Assembly (NCBI RefSeq): GCF_013178945.1
Contig: NZ_JABFDM010000005.1
Coordinates: 124,001-188,000 of the forward strand
DNA from: Bradyrhizobium aeschynomenes
Lineage (GTDB): Bacteria; Pseudomonadota; Alphaproteobacteria; Rhizobiales; Xanthobacteraceae
Direction: 5' to 3'
Length of the DNA stretch: 64,000 nucleotides
Positions 17,559 through 26,951 of the stretch are shown in pieces. The position numbers and the translations under genes were made by a program. Position 1 is the first letter of the stretch. Each line of letters begins with the position of its first letter. The notes beneath the pieces are model-generated. The model searched no databases, was not told the origin of the DNA, and was given only the letters and a program-made list of their open reading frames with translations.

Positions 17559-18233
17559 TTGATCGCCCCGGACACCCTGCTGCGCATCGCGCCCTGGTCG
17601 CGCCATCTCAAGCCCGAGGAGGTCGAGGTCGCCTCGGCCGGCGTCGTCGAGCGTTCCTTCGCGGCCAACGAGCACATCTTTCTGCGCGGCGACCAGTTCG
17701 ACTACTGGACCGGCATAGTGACGGGCCTGGCACGCATGAGCACGGTCTCGCGAGGTGGCAAGGCCACGACCTTTGCCGGCATGTCGGCGGGCGCCTGGTT
17801 CGGCGAGGGCAGCGTGCTGAAGAACGAGCCGCGCCGCTACGACGTGGTGGCGCTGCGCGCCACGCGCGCGGCGCTGATGGAGCGGCCGACCTTCATGTGG
17901 CTGTTCGAGAACAGCGTCGGCTTCAACCGTTTCCTGGTCACCCAGCTCAACGAGCGGCTGGGCCAGTTCATCGGCCTCGTCGAGGTCGGCCGTACGCTGG
18001 ATGCGACGGCGCGGCTCGCCCGCAGCATCGCCTCGCTGTTTAACCCGATCCTTTACCCGAACACGACGCGCCACCTGGAGATCACCCAAGAGGAGATCGG
18101 CGCGCTCTCGGGCCTGTCGCGGCAGAACGCCAATCAATGCCTGAAGACGCTGGAGCGCGAGGGCCTGTTGCGGGTGGAATATGGCGGGGTGACAGTCCTC
18201 GACCTCGATCGCCTGCGCTGCTACGGGGATTAG
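17559..18233 (+). CDS. Crp/Fnr-family transcriptional regulator
   Basis: 224-residue regulator: an N-terminal cyclic-nucleotide-binding-like barrel (about residues 15-130, with GEGSVLKNEPRRYDVVALRAT) and a C-terminal winged helix whose recognition region is ITQEEIGALSGLSRQNANQCLKTL. No Fnr-type Cys cluster is seen. The start appears to be the TTG at 17559, because the nearby ATG at 17551 is out of frame; an internal GTG start is possible. It is divergent from livG with a 290-bp gap, so it may control the aromatic/fatty-acid cluster in response to a metabolite (inference from position). Confidence 0.85.
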   Translation: MIAPDTLLRIAPWSRHLKPEEVEVASAGVVERSFAANEHIFLRGDQFDYWTGIVTGLARMSTVSRGGKATTFAGMSAGAWFGEGSVLKNEPRRYDVVALRATRAALMERPTFMWLFENSVGFNRFLVTQLNERLGQFIGLVEVGRTLDATARLARSIASLFNPILYPNTTRHLEITQEEIGALSGLSRQNANQCLKTLEREGLLRVEYGGVTVLDLDRLRCYGD

Positions 18234-18276
18234 AGCCGTTGCGGCATGATTGACGATGCAACTGAGGAGATGGCCC

Positions 18277-19230
18277 GTGACGTCCCGCTTTGACCTCGCC
18301 GGAAAACGCGTCTTTGTCGCCGGCCATCGCGGCATGGTCGGCGGCGCTCTGGTGCGGCGCCTGGCGCGGGAGGACGTCGCGCTCACGACGGTGTCGCGCA
18401 GCGAGATCGATCTGCGTGATCAAGCTGCCGTGTTCTCGTGGTTCGCGAAGTCCCGGCCTCAGGCCGTGTTCCTTGCAGCCGCCAAGGTCGGCGGCATCGT
18501 CGCCAACAACACGTTGCGCGCCGAGTTCATCTACGACAACATCGCCATCGCCACCAACATCATCCATGCCGCCCATGTGAACGGTGCCGAGAAGCTGATG
18601 TTTCTCGGCTCCTCCTGCATCTATCCCAAGCTCGCAGCCCAGCCCCTGCGAGAGGATTCGATGCTGACGGGGCCGCTCGAGCCGACCAACGAGCCCTATG
18701 CCATTGCCAAGATCGCGGGCATCAAGATGGTCGAGGCCTATCGCAGCCAGTATGGCGCGGACTTCATCAATGTCATGCCGACCAATCTGTACGGCCCGGG
18801 TGACAATTATCATCCGGAGTACAGCCACGTCGTGGCGGCGCTGATCCGGCGCTTCCACGAGGCTAAGCTTGCCGAGGCCGCTGAAGTCGTGGTGTGGGGC
18901 ACCGGCACGCCGCGGCGCGAGTTTCTCTACGTTGACGATATGGCGGATGCCTGCGTGCACCTGATGAAGACCTATTCGGATCACGAACTGGTCAATATCG
19001 GCACCGGTGAGGACATCACCATTGCCGATTTCGCCCGCGTGGTCGCGGCCGCTGTCGGCTATCACGGTCGCATCAGCTTCGATCCCTCCCGGCCCGACGG
19101 CACACCGCGCAAGCTGCTCGATGTGTCGCGACTTGCCAGGCTCGGCTGGCGTGCGACGACCTCGCTCGAAGACGGCATCGCGCGCGCGTACCAGGCGTTC
19201 CTGCAGGAGACGGGGCAGGCGGCTACTTAG
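18277..19230 (+). CDS. fcl: GDP-L-fucose synthase (GDP-4-keto-6-deoxymannose epimerase/reductase)
   Basis: 317-residue extended short-chain dehydrogenase that makes GDP-L-fucose from GDP-4-dehydro-6-deoxy-D-mannose with NADPH. Visible: N-terminal nucleotide motif [11 protein letters not shown], the catalytic serine in [10 protein letters not shown], and the catalytic Tyr/Lys in [14 protein letters not shown] at 18277 is chosen because AGGAG lies about 7 nt upstream and the protein then begins directly before the Rossmann fold; ATG at 18256 is an alternative. It follows the Crp-type regulator by 43 bp. No gmd or glycosyltransferase gene is adjacent, so it is an orphan. Confidence 0.92.
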   Translation: MTSRFDLAGKRVFVAGHRGMVGGALVRRLAREDVALTTVSRSEIDLRDQAAVFSWFAKSRPQAVFLAAAKVGGIVANNTLRAEFIYDNIAIATNIIHAAHVNGAEKLMFLGSSCIYPKLAAQPLREDSMLTGPLEPTNEPYAIAKIAGIKMVEAYRSQYGADFINVMPTNLYGPGDNYHPEYSHVVAALIRRFHEAKLAEAAEVVVWGTGTPRREFLYVDDMADACVHLMKTYSDHELVNIGTGEDITIADFARVVAAAVGYHGRISFDPSRPDGTPRKLLDVSRLARLGWRATTSLEDGIARAYQAFLQETGQAAT

Positions 19231-19235
19231 CACTT

Positions 19236-19357
19236 CGTCGTCGTCCCGGCCTTGCGGCGGGACCTTCACCGCGTGATTTGCCAAATGGCCGAGCGGCGCG
19301 TTCCGCGCGTCTCATCGTGTTCGGTGGCCACGGGTCCCGCCGCACGGCCGGGACGAC
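19236..19357. repeat. GTCGTCCCGGCC-type palindromic repeat
   Basis: Arms GTCGTCCCGGCCTTGCGGC and GCCGCACGGCCGGGACGAC form a long imperfect hairpin around a 60-70 bp centre. It fills the gap between the convergent fucose synthase and HemD-like genes, where it could also end transcription from both sides. Confidence 0.8.
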
Positions 19358-19361
19358 ACCG

Positions 19362-20210
19362 TTAGTTGGGCGCGGTTCGTTGTGCCTTCACCCCCAGCGC
19401 GCTGGCCATGGCCGAGATCAGCGGCTTCATGAAGTAGGCCTCGCCCGCCGGCGTGATCGAGGGTGACAGCCCGTGCGCAGCCAGCTCCTCCGTCACCACC
19501 GGCCCGACCGAGGCGATGGGCGTCCGCGCCAATCCCTGCCGCAGCCGCTCTTCGACACCGTGCGCCTTGGCGACATCGAACAAGCGCCGCGGCTGCCCCG
19601 AGCTCGTCAGCGCGATCGCATCGACCTTGCCGGCGGTCATCTCGTCGATCGCGGTGAGAATGTTCGCATCCGCCGCCTTGGCGTCGTAGACATAGGGCAG
19701 CACGGGATCGACCTCGGCGCCGCCGGCCTTGATGGCGCCGATCAGCGCCGAATGGTCCTTGTCCGGGTAGAGCTGCAGGCCCAGCCTATGTCCCTTCAGG
19801 TCGCAGCGGGCCAGCAGCTCGGCGACGCCCTCCGACGTCGGCTTCTCGGTCGTGACCTGCGATTCCAGCCCGAGCTCGCGCAGAGCACGCCCCGGTTTCG
19901 GACCACGGGTGAATTTGCGCGCCTTTTCGAGTGCGGCGATGAACTCGGTTTCGACGCCGATTCGGCGCACCACGGTCATCAGTCGGCGCAGGCCTTCCCC
20001 GGTCATCAGCACCAGATCATCCAACGGCCGCTCGATGCACCGGCGGATCCACGCCTCGACCGGGGCCTGGTCCGGCGCATCCTGGATCGTGAACATCGGA
20101 CATTGCAGCACGTCGGCGCCTTGCTCGGCGAGCAGTCGCGAGAAATGCGCCTCTTCGCGCGTTTCCAGGATCAGGATGCGATTGCCGGTCAGCCGGTCAG
20201 CCATGGCCAT
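19362..20210 (-). CDS. uroporphyrinogen-III synthase (HemD)-like protein
   Basis: 282-residue, probably cytosolic protein with the two-lobed HemD layout: N-terminal NRILILETREEAHFSRLLAEQGA, central VLMTGEGLRRLMTVVRRIG, and the second lobe with AIALTSSGQPRRLFDVAKAHG and IASVGPVVTEELAAHGL, the usual most conserved block. HemD cyclises hydroxymethylbilane to uroporphyrinogen III for heme, siroheme and cobalamin. Sequence conservation in this family is low and many rhizobia have a second paralogue, so it may be a divergent copy rather than the main enzyme. ATG at 20210 or 20204. Confidence 0.75.
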   Translation of the reverse strand: MAMADRLTGNRILILETREEAHFSRLLAEQGADVLQCPMFTIQDAPDQAPVEAWIRRCIERPLDDLVLMTGEGLRRLMTVVRRIGVETEFIAALEKARKFTRGPKPGRALRELGLESQVTTEKPTSEGVAELLARCDLKGHRLGLQLYPDKDHSALIGAIKAGGAEVDPVLPYVYDAKAADANILTAIDEMTAGKVDAIALTSSGQPRRLFDVAKAHGVEERLRQGLARTPIASVGPVVTEELAAHGLSPSITPAGEAYFMKPLISAMASALGVKAQRTAPN

Positions 20211-20360
20211 GCTCCACCATGAGAGGTGATGTTTTGTTCATCCTGCCCTCGCGTCGAGCGTTGGCGCAAGGGCGCGGAGGGTGATAGAGCAGGGCCCAAG
20301 CGGGGGCCAAGCCTGCCGCATCATTCTTTCCCACATCATCCGCCCGGTGACGTCATCGCC

Positions 20361-21224
20361 ATGTCCGACCACCAATATGTCCTGACTCTGTCCTGCCCGG
20401 ATCGCCCCGGGATCGTCTCGGCCGTTTCGACCTTCCTCGCCCACAATGGCCAGAACATTCTCGATGCCCAGCAGTTTGGCGACTTCGAGACGGGTCACTT
20501 CTTCATGCGCGTGGTGTTCACGGCCGCCGATCTCGCCGTCAACCTGCCGGCGCTGCAGACCGGCTTCGCCGCGATCGCCGAGCGCTTCTCCATGGACTGG
20601 CAGATGCGCGACCGCGCCGGTCAGCGCCGGGTGATGCTGCTGGTGTCGAAGTTCGACCACTGCCTGGTCGACATCCTCTATCGCTGGCGCACCCGCGACC
20701 TCTCGATGATCCCGACCGCGATCGTCTCCAACCATCCGCGTGAGACCTATGCCGGGCTCGATTTCGGCGACATTCCCTTCCACCACATGCCAGTCACCAA
20801 GGACACCAAGCGCGACCAGGAGCAGGCGATCCTGAAGCTGGTGGAGGAGACCCAGACCGATCTCGTCGTGCTCGCGCGCTACATGCAGATCCTGTCGGAT
20901 GAGATGTCGGCCAGTCTGTCCGGCCGCTGCATCAACATCCATCATTCGTTCCTGCCCGGCTTCAAGGGCGCCAAGCCCTACCACCAGGCCTATGAGCGTG
21001 GTGTCAAGCTAATCGGCGCCACCGCCCATTACGTGACCCGCGACCTCGACGAAGGTCCGATCATCGACCAGGACGTCGAACGCATCAGCCATCGCGACAC
21101 ACCCGAGGATCTCGTACGCAAGGGGCGCGACATCGAGCGGCGGGTGCTGGCGCGGGCGATCCGCTACCACCTCGAGGACCGGGTCATTCTCAACGGCCGC
21201 AAGACGGTCGTCTTCATGGATTGA
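20361..21224 (+). CDS. purU: formyltetrahydrofolate deformylase
   Basis: 287-residue enzyme that hydrolyses 10-formyl-tetrahydrofolate to formate and tetrahydrofolate. An N-terminal ACT domain ([19 protein letters not shown], residues 7-25) is followed by a formyltransferase domain from about residue 90, with the active-site region [22 protein letters not shown] and the Asp in [14 protein letters not shown]. The ATG at 20361 gives the normal start (MSDHQYVLT); the frame extends upstream without family similarity. Length fits PurU. It is monocistronic and convergent with the small lipoprotein gene. Confidence 0.95.
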   Translation: MSDHQYVLTLSCPDRPGIVSAVSTFLAHNGQNILDAQQFGDFETGHFFMRVVFTAADLAVNLPALQTGFAAIAERFSMDWQMRDRAGQRRVMLLVSKFDHCLVDILYRWRTRDLSMIPTAIVSNHPRETYAGLDFGDIPFHHMPVTKDTKRDQEQAILKLVEETQTDLVVLARYMQILSDEMSASLSGRCINIHHSFLPGFKGAKPYHQAYERGVKLIGATAHYVTRDLDEGPIIDQDVERISHRDTPEDLVRKGRDIERRVLARAIRYHLEDRVILNGRKTVVFMD

Positions 21225-21236
21225 CGATGCCGGGCG

Positions 21237-21533
21237 TCAGCGGCCGGAGACGGTCGCCTGAGCGTTGGTGCTCGACTGCGTCTCCTTGTCGCGTTCGGCT
21301 GCCGGCAACTGCCGCTGCCGTTCGCGCTCCTGCATGAAGCGGTCGTACTCGACCGTGCCCGGCCGGGGCGGAGCGCCGGCCGGCAGGCCGCCGGCCCATT
21401 GCGGCATCAAGTCGCCCATGCCCGCACCCACCTTCTCGTTGATCGACGAGCAGCCGGCCAGGACCGGCGCAGCCAAGGCCAGCACGGTCATCGCGGCCAG
21501 CGATCGCGCGAAAAATGCAGTCCGGGCCGGCAT
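21237..21533 (-). CDS. small putative lipoprotein (98 aa)
   Basis: 98 residues with a lipoprotein signal peptide (residues about 9-28) ending in the lipobox LAGC, so the mature chain should be anchored by Cys-28 or so. The remainder is short, Gln/Arg/Pro-rich and has the stretch PPRPGTVEYDRFMQER. ATG at 21533 has AAAGG about 10 nt upstream and a consensus-like TATAAT (minus strand) lies near 21618, so it probably has its own promoter. I do not recognise a named family. Confidence 0.65.
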   Translation of the reverse strand: MPARTAFFARSLAAMTVLALAAPVLAGCSSINEKVGAGMGDLMPQWAGGLPAGAPPRPGTVEYDRFMQERERQRQLPAAERDKETQSSTNAQATVSGR

Positions 21534-21803
21534 GGAGAGGGACCTTTCATCGTCGCTGCGCGACCCTAGCGGTTTGCCATCAATTCGCAAAAACTTGGCG
21601 GTTCGAAGTCGGTGTATTATTATACCTATTGCCGCCATGGTCTGTTCCGGAAACCGACCGTCCACCAACCCTCCCATGAACGCCATTGACAATATCGTGC
21701 CGAGTCCGCAGCGATGCGCGCGCGACATCGTGAACGATAGCGCACGGTTAAGACAACAATGGCCGGGGGCTGCGGTCCTGATCCGACCAGGGAGGTAGTT
21801 TCA

Positions 21804-22985
21804 ATGTTCGTGCGAAACAAGACACTGACGCTCGCCGCCAGTGCGGCGCTCGCCGCGGCTGCACTCGCGTCCGGTGCGGCGCGCGCCGAAGACGTGTTCA
21901 AGATCGGCCTGATCGTGCCGATGACCGGCGGCCAGGCGTCGACCGGCAAGCAGATCGACAACGCAATCAAGCTCTACATGCAGCAGAACGGCGACACCGT
22001 CGCCGGCAAGAAGATCCAGGTCATCCTCAAGGACGACGCCGCGCTGCCCGACAACACCAAGCGGCTGGCGCAGGAGCTGATCGTCAACGACAAGGTCAAC
22101 GTCATCGCCGGCTTCGGCGTGACCCCCGCCGCCTTCGCGGCTGCGCCGCTCGCCACCCAGGGCAAGATCCCCGAGGTCGTGATGGCCGCCGGCACGTCCA
22201 TCATCACCGAGAAGTCGCCCTATATCGTTCGCACCAGCTTCACGCTGCCGCAGTCCTCGACCATCATCGGTGACTGGGCGGTCAAGAACGGCATCAAGAA
22301 GGTCGCGACCCTCACCTCGGACTACGCGCCGGGCAATGACGCGCTGGCCTCGTTCAAGGAGCGGTTCACTGCCGGTGGCGGCGAGATCGTCGAGGAAGTG
22401 AAGGTTCCGCTGCAGAACCCGGACTTCGCGCCGTTCCTGCAGCGCATGAAGGACTCCAAGCCGGATGCGATGTTCGTGTTCGTGCCGGCCGGCCAGGGCG
22501 GCAACTTCATGAAGCAATATGCCGAGCGCGGTCTCGACAAGAGCGGCATCAAGGTGATCGGGCCGGGCGACGTCACCGACGACGACCTCCTCAACGACAT
22601 GGGCGATGCCGTGCTCGGTGCAGTCACGGCCCACATGTATTCGGCTGCGCATCCGTCGGCCAAGAACAAGGAGTTCGTCGCCGCCTACAAGAAGGCCTTC
22701 AACAGCCGCCCGGGCTTCATGGCCGTCGGCGGTTATGACGGCATCCATCTGATCTACGAAGCGCTCAAGAAGAGCGGCGGCAAGACCGATGGCGACTCGC
22801 TGCTTGCGGCGATGAAGGGCATGGCCTGGGAGAGCCCGCGCGGCCCGATCTCGATCGATCCGGAAACCCGCGATATCGTGCAGAACATCTACATCCGCAA
22901 GGTGGAGAAGGTCGACGGCGAGCTCTACAACGTCGAGTTCCAGACCTTCGAAGCCGTCAAGGATCCGGGCAAGGCGAAGAAGTGA
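21804..22985 (+). CDS. ABC transporter periplasmic substrate-binding protein (HAAT family)
   Basis: 393-residue periplasmic receptor: signal peptide residues 1-30 (LAAAALASGAARAED) and a type I binding-protein fold beginning FKIGLIVPMTGGQASTGKQIDNAIKLY, with VIAGFGVTPAAFAAAPLA and GYDGIHLIYEALKKSGG blocks. ATG at 21804 has GGAGG 8 nt upstream. It is the first gene of a second complete Liv-type operon; the permeases and ATPases follow after a REP element. The ligand is unknown, but the receptor is clearly different in sequence from the one at 10951-12237. Confidence 0.9.
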   Translation: MFVRNKTLTLAASAALAAAALASGAARAEDVFKIGLIVPMTGGQASTGKQIDNAIKLYMQQNGDTVAGKKIQVILKDDAALPDNTKRLAQELIVNDKVNVIAGFGVTPAAFAAAPLATQGKIPEVVMAAGTSIITEKSPYIVRTSFTLPQSSTIIGDWAVKNGIKKVATLTSDYAPGNDALASFKERFTAGGGEIVEEVKVPLQNPDFAPFLQRMKDSKPDAMFVFVPAGQGGNFMKQYAERGLDKSGIKVIGPGDVTDDDLLNDMGDAVLGAVTAHMYSAAHPSAKNKEFVAAYKKAFNSRPGFMAVGGYDGIHLIYEALKKSGGKTDGDSLLAAMKGMAWESPRGPISIDPETRDIVQNIYIRKVEKVDGELYNVEFQTFEAVKDPGKAKK

Positions 22986-22998
22986 CGCTTCTATCTGC

Positions 22999-23084
22999 CG
23001 TCATGGCCGGGCTTGTCCCGGCCATCCACGTCGTTCTTTGCGGCAAGCTGGACGTGGATGCCCGGGACAAGGCCGGGCATGACG
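22999..23084. repeat. REP-type palindrome (CGTCATGGCCGGGC class)
   Basis: Copy of the CCGTCATG palindrome in inverted configuration (CGTCATGGCCGGGCTTGTCC...GACGTGGATGCCCGGG...GCCGGGCATGACG). It lies between the highly expressed receptor gene and livH of the same operon, where such hairpins often protect the upstream message (established for E. coli REP elements; inference here). Confidence 0.85.
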
Positions 23085-23133
23085 GTGCTTGGAGTTTCTA
23101 CTTGTCCCTCTCTCTGGTCGCGTAAGCCTTTCA

Positions 23134-24003
23134 ATGACCTCCATCCTCACCAACCTGTTCGACGGCGTCGCCTACGGCATGCTGCTGTTCGTGCTGGCCT
23201 GCGGGCTCGCCGTCACGCTCGGCCTGATGAACTTCGTCAATCTCGCCCACGGCGCCTTCGCCATGGCCGGCGGCTATGTCTGCGCCGTGCTCGTCAACCG
23301 GATCGGCTGGCCGTTCTTCGCGGCGCTGCCGATGGCCTTCGTGGCGAGCGCACTGATCGGCGCGCTCTTGGAGCGGACGCTCTACCAGCATCTCTACGCC
23401 CGCAGTCATCTCGACCAGGTGTTGTTCTCGATCGGCCTGGTGTTCATGACGGTCGCGTCCGTCGACTACATCATGGGATCGTCGCGCATCTTCATCAAGC
23501 TGCCCGAGGTGCTGCAGGGCCAGTTCGACATCTTCGGCGTCGGCATCGGCCGCTACCGGCTGATGATCATCGTGATCTGCGGCCTGCTGACGGTGGGCTT
23601 GCAGCTCGTGCTGTCCAAGACCCGGTTCGGCAGCCGGCTGCGCGCCGCGGTGGATGATCCGCGCGCGGCCAGCGGCCTCGGTATCAACGTGCCCCAGGTG
23701 TTCGCCTTCACCTTCGCGTTCGGCTGCGGCCTTGCCGGCCTTGGCGGCGCGCTCAGTGCCGAGATCCTCGGCCTCGATCCGTATTTCCCGCTGAAGTTCA
23801 TGATCTACTTCCTGATCGTGGTTACCGTCGGCGGCTCGTCCTCGATCACCGGTCCGTTCCTGGCCTCGCTGCTCCTCGGCATCGGCGACGTCGCCGGCAA
23901 GTATTACGTCCCAAAGCTCGGACCCTTCGTCATCTACACCATCATGATCGTGATCCTGATCTGGCGTCCGAACGGCCTATTCGGCCGCACGGCGACGCGG
24001 TGA
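23134..24003 (+). CDS. livH: ABC transporter permease (LivH family)
   Basis: 289-residue membrane permease, about eight hydrophobic segments, with N-terminal LTNLFDGVAYGMLLFVLACGLAVTLG and the family motif MNFVNLAHGAFAMAGGY. The EAA-type loop is TRFGSRLRAAVDDPRAASGLGINV. ATG at 23134 is taken as start (the upstream frame extends into the repeat and has no similarity). It is 8 bp before livM, and belongs to receptor-livH-livM-livG-livF. Confidence 0.93.
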   Translation: MTSILTNLFDGVAYGMLLFVLACGLAVTLGLMNFVNLAHGAFAMAGGYVCAVLVNRIGWPFFAALPMAFVASALIGALLERTLYQHLYARSHLDQVLFSIGLVFMTVASVDYIMGSSRIFIKLPEVLQGQFDIFGVGIGRYRLMIIVICGLLTVGLQLVLSKTRFGSRLRAAVDDPRAASGLGINVPQVFAFTFAFGCGLAGLGGALSAEILGLDPYFPLKFMIYFLIVVTVGGSSSITGPFLASLLLGIGDVAGKYYVPKLGPFVIYTIMIVILIWRPNGLFGRTATR

Positions 24004-24010
24004 GGATCGC

Positions 24011-25048
24011 ATGACCACGAACGCACAAACCGAGGTCGGCTTCCACGCCAGGCAGCACGGCCGCTGGCACTGGAGCGAGTTCGCCTTCTGGATCGTCGTC
24101 CTGGCGGTCGGGCTGGCGTTCCCCTCGCGCTACCTGATCATGACCGAGATCCTGCGTCTGGCGTTGTTCGCGCTGTCGCTCGACCTGATCCTCGGCTATG
24201 CCGGCATCGTCTCGCTGGGCCACGCCGCCTTCTTCGGCGTCGGCGCCTATTGCGCCGGACTGTTGTCGGTGCACGGGATCATCAACGAGCCGGTGCTGGC
24301 GCTGATCGTGGCGGGGCTTGCCGCCACCGTGCTCGGCTTCGCCACCAGCTTCCTCGTGATCCGCGGCGTCGACCTGACGCGGCTGATGGTGACGCTCGGC
24401 ATCGCGCTGTTGATGGAGGCGCTCGCGGAGCGCTTCTCCAACATCACCGGCGGCACCGACGGTCTCCAAGGCATCGACATCCAGCCGATCTTCGGCGTGT
24501 TCGCCTTCGACATGTTCGGCAAGACCGGCTTCTTCTATTCGCTCGCGGTGCTGTTCGTGCTGTTCCTGCTGGCGCGGGTGATCGTGCATTCGCCGTTCGG
24601 CCTGTCGCTCCGCGCGATCAAGAACAATCCGCTGCGTGCCGCCGCGGTCGGCATTCCCGTCAACAAGCGCCTGATCGCGATTTACACGGTCGCAGCGTTC
24701 TACGCGGGTGTCGCCGGCGCGCTGTTCACGCAGACCACGGCGCTGGCTTCGCTCGACGTGTTCTCGTTCGAGCGCTCCGCCGACCTCGTGCTGCTGCTGG
24801 TCATCGGCGGCTCCGGCTATCTCTATGGCGGACTGATCGGCGCGGCCGTGTTTCGGATGTTGCAGGAACTGTTCCAGTGGATCACGCCGCAATACTGGAT
24901 GTTCTGGATCGGCCTCGTGCTCGTCGTCATCGTGCTGGTCGGCCGCCACCGCATTCACGCTTACGCGCTGTGGCTGCCCAATTTGATCCTTCGGCAGATC
25001 GCCGGCCGCAAGGCGGCGGTGGCCCTCACCGATAACGAGGCGCCATGA
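24011..25048 (+). CDS. livM: ABC transporter permease (LivM family)
   Basis: 345-residue permease with nine or ten hydrophobic segments. LSLDLILGYAGIVSLGHAAFFGVGAYCAGLL and the cytosolic coupling loop SPFGLSLRAIKNNPLRAAAVGIPVNKR are typical. It forms the heterodimeric channel with LivH. Its stop overlaps the livG start by 4 bp (ATGA at 25045-25048), so expression is coupled. Confidence 0.93.
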   Translation: MTTNAQTEVGFHARQHGRWHWSEFAFWIVVLAVGLAFPSRYLIMTEILRLALFALSLDLILGYAGIVSLGHAAFFGVGAYCAGLLSVHGIINEPVLALIVAGLAATVLGFATSFLVIRGVDLTRLMVTLGIALLMEALAERFSNITGGTDGLQGIDIQPIFGVFAFDMFGKTGFFYSLAVLFVLFLLARVIVHSPFGLSLRAIKNNPLRAAAVGIPVNKRLIAIYTVAAFYAGVAGALFTQTTALASLDVFSFERSADLVLLLVIGGSGYLYGGLIGAAVFRMLQELFQWITPQYWMFWIGLVLVVIVLVGRHRIHAYALWLPNLILRQIAGRKAAVALTDNEAP

Positions 25049-25791
25049 CCTACGCATTGGAAACCCGCGGCCTCGACAAGCATTTCGGCGGTCTTCACGT
25101 CACCCGCGACCTGTCGCTGCAGATCAGACCCGGCGCGCGGCACGCGCTGATCGGCCCGAACGGCGCCGGCAAGACCACGGTGATCAATCAGCTCACCGGC
25201 GTGCTGGAGCCCAGTTCGGGGCGCATCCTGCTCGAGGGCCAGGACATCACCGATCTGCCGGTGCACAAGCGCGTGCTGCGTGGCCTGTCGCGCACCTTCC
25301 AGATCAACCAGCTCTATGCGGATCTGACGCCGCTCGAGACCATCGGCCTTGCGGTGTCCGAGCGGCTCGGCGGCGGCGGAAATTGGTGGCGGCGCATGGG
25401 CACGCGCGACGACATCAATGCCGAGATCGCCGAGACCCTGGAGCGCTTCCGGCTGCTCGACGTCATGAACGACCGCACCTCGACCTTGCCCTATGGCAAG
25501 CAGCGCCTGCTGGAGATCGCGGTCGCGATCGCGGCCAAGCCGCGGGTGCTGCTGCTCGACGAGCCCGCTGCCGGCGTCCCGGAGGGCGAGCGCAAGGACA
25601 TTCTCGCTGCCGTCGCTGCACTGCCGCGCGACGTGACGGTGCTTCTGATCGAGCACGACATGGACCTCGTCTTCTCCTTCGCCGACCGCATCTCGGTGCT
25701 GGTCTCCGGCGCTCTCCTGGTCGAGGGCGCGCCTGACGAGGTCGCGCGCGATCCGCAGGTCAAGGCGGTCTATCTCGGCGAGGCCGCATGA
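25045..25791 (+). CDS. livG: ABC transporter ATPase (LivG family)
   Basis: 248-residue ATPase: Walker A GPNGAGKTT, a diverged signature LPYGKQRLLEIAVAI, Walker B VLLLDEPAAGVPEG and H-loop LLIEHDMDLVF. Length is normal for LivG. It overlaps both neighbours by 4 bp (ATGA junctions with livM and livF), so the ATPases should be made in equal amounts. Confidence 0.93.
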   Translation: MTYALETRGLDKHFGGLHVTRDLSLQIRPGARHALIGPNGAGKTTVINQLTGVLEPSSGRILLEGQDITDLPVHKRVLRGLSRTFQINQLYADLTPLETIGLAVSERLGGGGNWWRRMGTRDDINAEIAETLERFRLLDVMNDRTSTLPYGKQRLLEIAVAIAAKPRVLLLDEPAAGVPEGERKDILAAVAALPRDVTVLLIEHDMDLVFSFADRISVLVSGALLVEGAPDEVARDPQVKAVYLGEAA

Positions 25792-26507
25792 TGACCGACC
25801 TGCTGACAATCGAAAATCTTCGCGCCGGCTACGGTGAGGCGGTGGTGCTGCCGGACATGTCGCTATCGCTGCCGGAGGGGCAGGTGCTGGCGCTGCTCGG
25901 CCGCAACGGTACCGGCAAGACCACGCTGATCAACTCCATCGTCGGTGTCACCCGCCGCTTTTCCGGCAAGCTCGCGCTCGGCGGCACCGACATCACGTCG
26001 TTGCGCGCCGACCAGCGCGCCCGTGCCGGCATCGGCTGGGTGCCGCAGGAGCGCAATATCTTCCGCTCGCTGACGGTGGAGGAGAACATGACCGCGGTGG
26101 CGCAGCCGGGCCCATGGACGGTCGAGCGCGTCTACCAGATGTTTCCGCGGCTCAAGGAGCGCCGCAACAATTTCGGCAACCAGCTCTCCGGCGGCGAGCA
26201 GCAGATGCTGGCGATCGGCCGCGCGCTGACGCTCAATCCGAAGGTGCTGCTGCTGGACGAGCCGACCGAGGGCCTCGCCCCGATCATCGTCGAGGAGCTC
26301 TTGGCCGCGATCGGCACCATCAGCCGCGCCGGTGGCCTGTGCTCCATCATCGTCGAGCAGCACGCGCAGAAGCTGCTCGCGCTGGCCGACCGCGTCGTGA
26401 TCCTGGAGCGCGGCACCATCGTGCACGATGCGCCGTCCAGCGCGCTGAAGGCCGATCCGGCGCCGCTCGAGCGCCACCTCGGCGTCTCCAGCGCGGCGGC
26501 GCATTGA
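25788..26507 (+). CDS. livF: ABC transporter ATPase (LivF family)
   Basis: 239-residue ATPase, the usual LivF length: Walker A GRNGTGKTT, Q-loop WVPQERNIFRSLTVEENM, signature LSGGEQQMLAIGRAL, Walker B VLLLDEPTEGLAP and H-loop IIVEQHAQ. It closes the five-gene operon. The 444-bp gap that follows (26508-26951) has no credible gene and holds the putative operator listed next. Confidence 0.93.
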   Translation: MMTDLLTIENLRAGYGEAVVLPDMSLSLPEGQVLALLGRNGTGKTTLINSIVGVTRRFSGKLALGGTDITSLRADQRARAGIGWVPQERNIFRSLTVEENMTAVAQPGPWTVERVYQMFPRLKERRNNFGNQLSGGEQQMLAIGRALTLNPKVLLLDEPTEGLAPIIVEELLAAIGTISRAGGLCSIIVEQHAQKLLALADRVVILERGTIVHDAPSSALKADPAPLERHLGVSSAAAH

Positions 26508-26820
26508 CCTGATCGACGGGCTTGATCGGCCGCACGCGAGGCGTCATCCTCGGTTGCAGGGGCGACCGTCCTCGCGCATTCAGCGGGTGGGAGCGATCGA
26601 AGTTGCGGCGATACGGTCCTGTCGTCGCTCAACCGGTATGCAGGATGCGGCTCTTTGCAGGATCAGCGGGGGCTTTGCCATCCAGCCGGCCGCGCGTCCT
26701 GGAGATGGATTTGATGAGGTCACCTCAGGATTTTGAGGAAAACGAGCCGAGAGCAGCCCAGAAGATCATGCTGTGCCGCAACCGCGCCACGCCTTCCCAC
26801 GATCTCTTGCCGACGGAATT

Positions 26821-26837
26821 GTATACCGATCGGATAC
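26821..26837. promoter_or_regulatory. putative operator upstream of the MetE-like gene
   Basis: GTATACCGATCGGATAC is an imperfect palindrome centred on CCGATCGG, preceded by AATT to give an AATTGTATAC half like those bound by FadR/FCD-type GntR regulators. It lies about 115-130 bp before the ATG at 26952. The rest of the 26508-26951 gap shows nothing I can name. Functional assignment is inference only. Confidence 0.3.
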
Positions 26838-26951
26838 GGGGTAGGGGATGGACCCAGTCCGCGACGGTTTGCCGGGTGACCCACCCAGGACATCTCGCGC
26901 CCGGTCCAACAAGCATACTCAACGAATCGACGTCTTCCAAGGAGTGAGCCC